Part shown: one piece after another, positions 58,758-64,000 of the stretch
Position numbering within the stretch: the stretch's first letter is position 1
How the letters are laid out: each line of letters opens with the position of its first letter
NCBI GenBank assembly: GCA_965214295.1
Contig: OZ243944.1
Location: 620,001 to 684,000 of the forward strand
Origin: JAJDUF01 sp965214295
GTDB taxonomy: Bacteria; Chloroflexota; UBA11872; UBA12225; JAJDUF01
Length of the DNA stretch: 64,000 bases
Direction: 5' to 3'
The notes under the pieces: model-generated
The model's database searches: none
What the model was told of the DNA's origin: nothing
What the model saw: the letters and a program-made list of their open reading frames with translations, nothing else
Position numbers and translations under genes: made by a program

Positions 58758-60848
58758 CTACCGCTCGATGACGACCATCCCTTCTTCGAGGCCATCGAGG
58801 ATTTCGACAATATCGTCGCCGACGATCCCTAGCTCCACGTTATGCGTGCGCTTGACACCATCCTCCAACGTTTCAACGTAGCGGCGGCGCCCAGTGCTGT
58901 GGATCGCACGGGTCGGCACGACCAATGTATTCTCTCGATGCTGAATAGCGATCTCCAGCCGGGCACGCATATCCACCTCGGCACCCGCCTTGGGCCACTC
59001 CACCTGGAAGATCGCACTATTATCGCTAATATCGGCTTGGGCGGTTGCGTATTGAGCCGGCAATCCAACCAGCACTCCCTCCAGAACCACCCCGGGGAAA
59101 TCGTTAATGGTGATCTTAGCCGTCTGCCCGAGCGCCAGCTTAGGAATATCCCGCTCAGAGAGTGTGGCGCGAATGACAAGCTCCTCCTGGTTGGAGACCT
59201 TGATGATGGGTTGGAAGGCGTTGACATTCTTGACCGGACGCACCGCGATCCGGGCGATCACCCCGTCGAAAGGAGCAAAAATCTGTGCTTTCGCAATCTG
59301 CTCCTCGACCCAAGCGAGGTCCATCGCTACCACCTCCGCGTGACTCTCCGCTTCACGGACCGCCAAGGCATCCGCTTTCACGGCTTGCTGCGCCGCGCGC
59401 TCCGCTTGCTCCAGACGGATGAGGGCAGCGCTATAGGCACTCTCCGCTACCTGCAACCGGTAACGAGCTTGCCGGTACTCCGCGTCCGCCGCCGAGCCTT
59501 GCTCTAGTTGGGTGAGGCGGAGCTTGGCGGCCTCCAGAGCCGCCTCGGCGCTAGGAAAGGCCGCCTCGACGGCCTCGACCGCACGCTGCCGCTGCACTAT
59601 CTGGTACCGCAAGCGCCGGATGGCATCCTCGGATGGGCCTTGCTGTGCAGCGGCAAGGTTGACCTGGGCTTGCTCCACGACGAGCTCTGCCGCGCGGATG
59701 TCCAGCGGCTGCACCCGCTGGAGCCGCTGCAGCGCATTCTCTGCGCCCAGCACCGCTAACTCCTGCAGCCGCATGGCCCACGGTGTTGGCCCGCCGGCCA
59801 GCACCTTGGCCAGGTTATTCTGGGCCGCTTCGAGGGCCAACTGCGCCAACCGGACGCTCGCCTCGGCACGCATACGCTCCTTCTCGGTCCGTCCCCCGCG
59901 CTCGGCCGTCGCCCTATCCAGATTGACCTGTGCCTCCTCGACGGCGAGGCGAGCCACATTGACGTCCGCCTGCTGCACCGGCGGTGCGTCCTGGAGCTGA
60001 TCCAGCCTGGTCCGCTGAATGTCGAGCGCAATCTCCGCCGACCGGAGGGACTCCGCGCTCGTGCCGGCCTGGACTTTGGCCAACTGCAACTGCGCTGCTT
60101 CCAGCTCGCGCTCCGCGGCCGTCACCACTTGTGGGTCCGGACCGGCCAGCGCAGCCGCCAACGTCGCCTGTGCGGCTCCGAGTGCAATCTGGCGTGTAGC
60201 AAGATCGCTGGCCAGCCGGTCGAGGTTGGCCTGCGCCTTCGCCACGGCAGCCTCGGCTGACCTCAGGGCAACCGTGTCCAACCCCTCCTCGAACGACTCC
60301 AGCTCCGACCGTGCCAGGTCCATCCTGATGCGCGCGGCTTCGGCGTCGGCCGCTTCTCTGGCGGTGTCCGTGTTGACCTTCTTGGCGCGAGCCTGCTCAA
60401 GCTGCACTTGCGCCCGCTCCACGGCCTCCAGCACCTTGAGCCGCTGGTGCTGCAATCCCTCGGTGTCCAGCTCGGCCATCAAGGTCCCGGCTTTGACCTC
60501 CTCCCTGGTGTCAACGTACATCGTCGTCATTTGCCCGCTCGACAGGAAGTAGAGCGTCTGCTCCAGCGAAGGAGCCACCCGACCACTCGCCCGAAGGATT
60601 TGCGTGATCGGGCCGCGTTCCACCTTGACCGTCTTAATCCCCGGCTGCGGAGTGGGCTGTGCCTCCACCGCTCGCTGCACGGTTTCGTCGGGCGGCAGGA
60701 CAATGTCGGTCTCCTGCTGCAATACGGGTAGCTCGATGTCGCACCCGGTCAGGGCAATCAGCACAGCCAAGCACATGCCGGCCACCACGCCCACGCCCGG
60801 CGACAGGCGACGCCCTACTCGTAGCACCGACTCAGAGCTATATCGCAT
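58758..60848 (-). CDS. HlyD/MFP-type efflux adaptor lipoprotein with very long coiled coil
   Basis: A 696-residue lipoprotein; the lipobox LTGC puts Cys36 at the mature N-terminus. After a short linker comes one half of a lipoyl-like domain (VERGPITQILRASGRV), then about 400 residues of Ala/Leu/Glu-rich coiled coil (roughly 120-510), the second half (AQIFAPFDGVIARIAVRPV) and the beta-barrel/membrane-proximal domains (ATLSERDIPKL). Adaptors of MacA/HlyD type usually have a hairpin of 60-150 residues, so this arm is unusually long. ATG 60848 is preferred to an upstream TTG. No MacB or RND permease is in the window; transport role is inferred. Confidence 0.85.
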   Translation of the reverse strand: MRYSSESVLRVGRRLSPGVGVVAGMCLAVLIALTGCDIELPVLQQETDIVLPPDETVQRAVEAQPTPQPGIKTVKVERGPITQILRASGRVAPSLEQTLYFLSSGQMTTMYVDTREEVKAGTLMAELDTEGLQHQRLKVLEAVERAQVQLEQARAKKVNTDTAREAADAEAARIRMDLARSELESFEEGLDTVALRSAEAAVAKAQANLDRLASDLATRQIALGAAQATLAAALAGPDPQVVTAAERELEAAQLQLAKVQAGTSAESLRSAEIALDIQRTRLDQLQDAPPVQQADVNVARLAVEEAQVNLDRATAERGGRTEKERMRAEASVRLAQLALEAAQNNLAKVLAGGPTPWAMRLQELAVLGAENALQRLQRVQPLDIRAAELVVEQAQVNLAAAQQGPSEDAIRRLRYQIVQRQRAVEAVEAAFPSAEAALEAAKLRLTQLEQGSAADAEYRQARYRLQVAESAYSAALIRLEQAERAAQQAVKADALAVREAESHAEVVAMDLAWVEEQIAKAQIFAPFDGVIARIAVRPVKNVNAFQPIIKVSNQEELVIRATLSERDIPKLALGQTAKITINDFPGVVLEGVLVGLPAQYATAQADISDNSAIFQVEWPKAGAEVDMRARLEIAIQHRENTLVVPTRAIHSTGRRRYVETLEDGVKRTHNVELGIVGDDIVEILDGLEEGMVVIER

Positions 60849-61188
60849 CGTTTCCAACGACTCAGTTAACCGAACTCATCCTAATGGTATCGCTTGGAGC
60901 GCAATAGCCGCAACGTATCGCCCTATCTACGCAGGGCCTTTCCATATGTCACCACTTCGACAGGCTCAGTGCCGGCTCTGAGCGGAGCGCAGGGTCGCTC
61001 CCCTGTGGCCGAGACTCTTCGCTCCGCTCAGAATGACCGGCCTGTCCTGAGCGCAGCCGAAGGGTTTGGCGGCTTTGGAAAGGCCCTCCTCTCTATATCT
61101 ACGGGCTGATAGCGAGGTAGTGATGGGGGCCCAATCGGGGCAGCCACGTAAGCCGCTATGCTGTGGAACGGAATGTCAGTCTCTCGTA
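60849..61188. other. 340-bp intergenic region with inverted-repeat element
   Basis: Contains an inverted repeat at about 60978-61033 (GAGCGGAGCGCAG and CTTCGCTCCGCTC) related to the element at 498-556. No gene is seen. Confidence 0.5.
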
Positions 61189-62139
61189 TCAGGGCCTCAG
61201 TCCCGCCAGGATGGCCTCCGCCAGCTCCATGGTCTTGACCGCCTCGTCCAGGTTGCAGGCCGGTGGCTCCACGCGAGCGCCGCTCTTGACACAGTCCAGG
61301 AAGTAGCGATCTTCCTCCTCGGTACCGCTCGTTGGCGGGCGCGGTAGCTCGCGGCGCTCCCCCTCACAAAACGCGACGGCCTGGTTGACGCCCTCCAGAT
61401 ACACCGAGATGTCCCGCCCATGAATCTCGTACCGTTCCAACCGGGCGTCACTGGTCCAGTTGAAGATCAGATTCGCCAGACAGCCATTCTCGAACAGGAC
61501 CAGTGCGCCGAAGACATCTTTGTACTTGTGCAAGGCGCGGCGCACCACGCTATGCACCTCTGCCACCTCGCTTTGGGCCATTGCCCGCACCACGTCTACG
61601 GAGTGGTTGATCGACTCCCACATCATGTTGTCGAGGAACGAGTCGGAATACTTGCCCCGTCGCTCGAAAGCGGTCAGGCTTTTGTGGAACTCGCCAACCA
61701 GCTGCACGACCGGGCCACGCGCCCGGACCAGCTCCTGTGCCTGCACGATCAGCGGGTGCATCCGGCGGTTCCACCCTACCATCCCCTGCACACCCGTGCG
61801 CGCTGCGGCGTCACGCAGGCCGCTCGTTTCCGCGGCGCTCATGCCCGGCGGTTTTTCCAGAAACGTATTGACGCCGTGCTCCAGGCAGGGCAGCGCCACG
61901 GCTGCGTTGAGATGCGGTGGTGGAGCAACCCAGGCAGCGTCGAGCGCCTCGGCGGCGAGGAGCTTGTTGACATCGGCATAGCGACGGGCAATGCCATGCT
62001 TGTCGCCCAGCGCCTCGCGGGCCGCGGGCTCCGGGTCGCAGACCGCCACAAGCTCTACGTCGTCGAAGGGGGCCAGAATCCCCGCGTGCTGCCCCCCTTT
62101 GGGACCACAGCCCACAACAGCTACCCTCAGACGAGCCAT
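61189..62139 (-). CDS. Gfo/Idh/MocA family oxidoreductase
   Basis: A 316-residue enzyme with VVGCGPKGGQHAG (dinucleotide fold) and FLEKPPGMSAAE (EKP motif), and the typical C-terminal beta sheet. Fourth member of the family in the window, not closely similar to the other three. ATG 62139 is seven bases after GGGAGG; the ATG at 62145 is too close to that site. On the same strand as the polyprenyl synthase gene, 63 bases after its stop. Substrate unknown. Confidence 0.85.
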   Translation of the reverse strand: MARLRVAVVGCGPKGGQHAGILAPFDDVELVAVCDPEPAAREALGDKHGIARRYADVNKLLAAEALDAAWVAPPPHLNAAVALPCLEHGVNTFLEKPPGMSAAETSGLRDAAARTGVQGMVGWNRRMHPLIVQAQELVRARGPVVQLVGEFHKSLTAFERRGKYSDSFLDNMMWESINHSVDVVRAMAQSEVAEVHSVVRRALHKYKDVFGALVLFENGCLANLIFNWTSDARLERYEIHGRDISVYLEGVNQAVAFCEGERRELPRPPTSGTEEEDRYFLDCVKSGARVEPPACNLDEAVKTMELAEAILAGLRP

Positions 62140-62202
62140 TGCCATTCCTCCCTATAGCGGCTGTGGGGTCGGCTCCCACCGCTCGGATTCTCGCCCTCCG
62201 GC

Positions 62203-63285
62203 TCAATACTCGCGCACGGCCAACCGGTCGGTCAGCTCCAGCAAGGCCTCCCGCCCGGTGCTCAAGGGCAGCGATGCGAGGGCTGCACGCGCCCGGTCCG
62301 AAAAATCGTCCACCAGCTGCTGGGCTTGCTCGATGGCCCCCAGCCGCTCGATGACCCGGCGTGCATCATTGAGCTGCATAGCGGTAGGCTGGGCGGCTGT
62401 GAAGCAGCGTTGGAGGGTCGTGCGCTCCACCCCGCGAGCATGTGTGAGCGCGTAGACCACCGGGTACGTCTTCTTGCGACGCGCCAAGTCTGCGCCTACC
62501 GGCTTCCCGGTACGCTCCGGCGCGCCCCACAGCCCCAGAATATCGTCGCAGATCTGGAACGCTATCCCTAGCGCCTCACCATAACGCTCCAGACTCACGA
62601 CCTCCTGCGCCGTCCCGCCGCCCAGGCGCGCGCCAATGCCGGTAGCGCAACGAATGATCGCAGCCGACTTGCGGGCGATCATGTCCAGATAATCGGCGGT
62701 AGTGATATTCGTCCGCTCCTCGTATTCCAGGTCCAGGTGCTGTCCTTCAGTGATACGCAAACTGGTCTCGGTGAGCAACTGGAAAACTTCGAGCACCGTA
62801 TGCGCGTCAGCATGGCTACGGATTAAGTCCAACAGCGCGCTATAGGCCAGAACATGCATGCCGTCGCCAGCGTTGATGGCTTGCGGAGCGCCCCAGAGAT
62901 ACCATAGTGTCGGCCGATGGTGGCGGTACTCGTCTTCATCCTCGATGTCGTCGTGAATGAGCGTGAAGTTGTGCAGTAGCTCCAGCGCCGCCGCCGCCGG
63001 AAGCGCCGCCTCGATCTCCCCACCGACCGCCCCACACGCCAGCAAGCAGACCAACGGGCGCGTGCGCTTGCCGGTCGGCCCCTTTGCCGGGCGTAACTGC
63101 TCGTCCGCCCAGCCCAAGTGGTAGCGCATCATGCCGTAGTACACCCCGGGCGCTGGGCGCGATTCGACGACGCGGCGCATGGCCGCCTCGATGAGCGGCA
63201 CCAACTCCGCCATGGCCGCCTCCAGCGCGAGCTGCTGGGCATTCGCTGCCGCGCCGGTCTCACCGCCGATGATGGGCACGCTCAC
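62203..63285 (-). CDS. Polyprenyl (geranylgeranyl-type) diphosphate synthase
   Basis: A 360-residue all-helical prenyltransferase. The first Asp-rich motif is HDDIEDED (Asp112, Asp113, Asp116), the second ICDDILG; GKRTRP is the diphosphate-binding site. It adds isopentenyl diphosphate units to make C15-C20 or longer chains for carotenoids, quinones or lipid carriers such as undecaprenol; chain length cannot be read reliably. Its start overlaps the galU stop by ATGA, so both are translated together. This links lipid-carrier and nucleotide-sugar supply, which fits the glycan genes in the window. Confidence 0.92.
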   Translation of the reverse strand: MSVPIIGGETGAAANAQQLALEAAMAELVPLIEAAMRRVVESRPAPGVYYGMMRYHLGWADEQLRPAKGPTGKRTRPLVCLLACGAVGGEIEAALPAAAALELLHNFTLIHDDIEDEDEYRHHRPTLWYLWGAPQAINAGDGMHVLAYSALLDLIRSHADAHTVLEVFQLLTETSLRITEGQHLDLEYEERTNITTADYLDMIARKSAAIIRCATGIGARLGGGTAQEVVSLERYGEALGIAFQICDDILGLWGAPERTGKPVGADLARRKKTYPVVYALTHARGVERTTLQRCFTAAQPTAMQLNDARRVIERLGAIEQAQQLVDDFSDRARAALASLPLSTGREALLELTDRLAVREY

Positions 63286-64000
63286 GCCGGTTCCTCACTC
63301 TCACCGGCGGCGTCGGCCACCGCCAGGTCGGCGAGAGCCTTCCGCAGAAAGGCCGCAAACTCCGGACCGATGTCCGGCCGCTCCAACGCCATGCTGACGT
63401 TCGCTTGCAGATGGCCCAGCAATTGGCCACAGTCGAAGCGGCGTCCGGTAAATTCGTACCCGTACAGCGGTTGCTCTGCCAACAAGAGCCGGAGAGCGTC
63501 CGGTAGCTGTATTTCGCCACCATACCCCGGCGGTGTCTGCTCGATCAGGGGGAAAATGCGCGATGGCAGCACGTAGCGCCCGACAATCGCCAAGGTCGAG
63601 GGAGCCTCGGCCGGGTCCGGCTTCTCTACGAGGTCAACAATTCGATGCAGCACTCCGGTGCCGGGCGGCCCCTCATCCGCACCCACCGGCTCCGTCGCCA
63701 CAATGCCATAGCGGCCGGTTTCCGGGCGCGGCACCCGCTGGAGCGCAATCACGCCGGTGTTATGCTCCGTTGCCACGTCGAGCAGTTGCCGTGTGCAAGG
63801 CACTGCGCCGCAGATAACGTCGTCGGGCAGCACGACCACAAACGGCTCGTCGCCGACGAGCGGCGCTGCAGCCAATACGGCGTCCGCCAAGCCGCGTGGC
63901 TCGTGCTGGCGGACGGACATGACCGTTGCCAACCCCGTCGCCTGACGCACTGCCTCCAGCAAATCCTGCTTCCCCTCGGCGGCGAGGGTGGCCTCCAGCA
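63282..64000 (-). CDS. galU: UTP-glucose-1-phosphate uridylyltransferase (GalU), N-terminus outside the window
   Basis: The open frame continues past the right edge; about 239 codons are visible. Seen: KQDLLEAV (GalU surface helix), SVRQHEPRGLADAV with the conserved RGLxxAV, VVLPDDVI (Asp-Asp near the metal), VEKPDPAEAPSTLAIVGRYVL and RRFDCGQLLG, all typical of bacterial GalU. It makes UDP-glucose for surface glycans. Coupled by ATGA to the prenyl synthase downstream. Confidence 0.9.
   Translation of the reverse strand, partial: LEATLAAEGKQDLLEAVRQATGLATVMSVRQHEPRGLADAVLAAAPLVGDEPFVVVLPDDVICGAVPCTRQLLDVATEHNTGVIALQRVPRPETGRYGIVATEPVGADEGPPGTGVLHRIVDLVEKPDPAEAPSTLAIVGRYVLPSRIFPLIEQTPPGYGGEIQLPDALRLLLAEQPLYGYEFTGRRFDCGQLLGHLQANVSMALERPDIGPEFAAFLRKALADLAVADAAGESEEPA

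Overview
The window is high-GC DNA packed with genes on both strands. It most resembles an uncultured member of the Chloroflexota. The hints are lipoproteins with a twin-arginine-like signal and a collagen-like Gly-X-Y stalk, a bacterial Mre11/Rad50-like/NurA operon, a family-B DNA polymerase, many Gfo/Idh/MocA oxidoreductases, a heavy load of small dispersed palindromes, and no phage or plasmid hallmark genes. This placement is inference from gene content; no rRNA or tRNA gene was seen.

Layout. 1-1.2 kb: the end of an iron-dependent alcohol dehydrogenase and a small two-repeat protein. 1.2-7.7 kb (minus): an Mre11-type nuclease, a giant Rad50/YhaN-like ATPase and NurA, a DNA-end processing operon. 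8.1-11.4 kb (plus): a McrBC-type modification-dependent restriction pair. 11.6-15.2 kb: two paralogous Gfo/Idh/MocA genes and an amidohydrolase. 15.3-18.3 kb (minus): an AbrB-type antitoxin, a PIN toxin and a DUF262-HNH protein with an RNSIAH (Rx4H) motif near its C-terminus, bounded by a duplicated gene 3' end. 18.5-37.4 kb: a catabolic and accessory stretch with a fumarylacetoacetase-family enzyme, a BNR/sialidase and its truncated copy, three solute-binding lipoproteins without permeases, an old-yellow-enzyme-type oxidoreductase, a Uma2 protein, an SGNH hydrolase, an imidazolonepropionase-like amidohydrolase, a nitrilase, a TrpB2 and an MFS transporter.

37.5-51.3 kb is a surface-polysaccharide region. 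The minus arm has a methyltransferase, a glycosyltransferase, a nitroreductase-methyltransferase fusion, a large unknown protein, a YfhO-like membrane protein and RNase HI. The divergent plus arm has a Wzm/Wzt-type exporter, a sugar-nucleotide dehydrogenase-like protein and a hexapeptide acyltransferase. 51.4-56.9 kb has a decayed VapBC pair, a family-B DNA polymerase, epoxyqueuosine reductase and two and a fraction tandem copies of an MNT-HEPN (MntA/HepT) toxin-antitoxin cassette. 57-64 kb (minus) has a Ser/Thr kinase, an HlyD-type lipoprotein, another Gfo/Idh/MocA protein, a polyprenyl diphosphate synthase and the end of a GalU-type enzyme.

Nuclease and defence genes (Mre11/Rad50/NurA, McrBC, DUF262-HNH, two VapBC-type systems, MNT-HEPN) sit between metabolic islands. 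Most intergenic space is filled by at least six families of small palindromic repeats. Some copies lie in frame inside coding regions. The most unusual items are the MNT-HEPN cassettes with identical ends and divergent cores, the Rad50-like protein with a membrane hairpin in its coiled coil between two repeat blocks, the DUF262-HNH protein with a HEPN-like tail, and a stem-loop with a conserved loop embedded in two unrelated genes.
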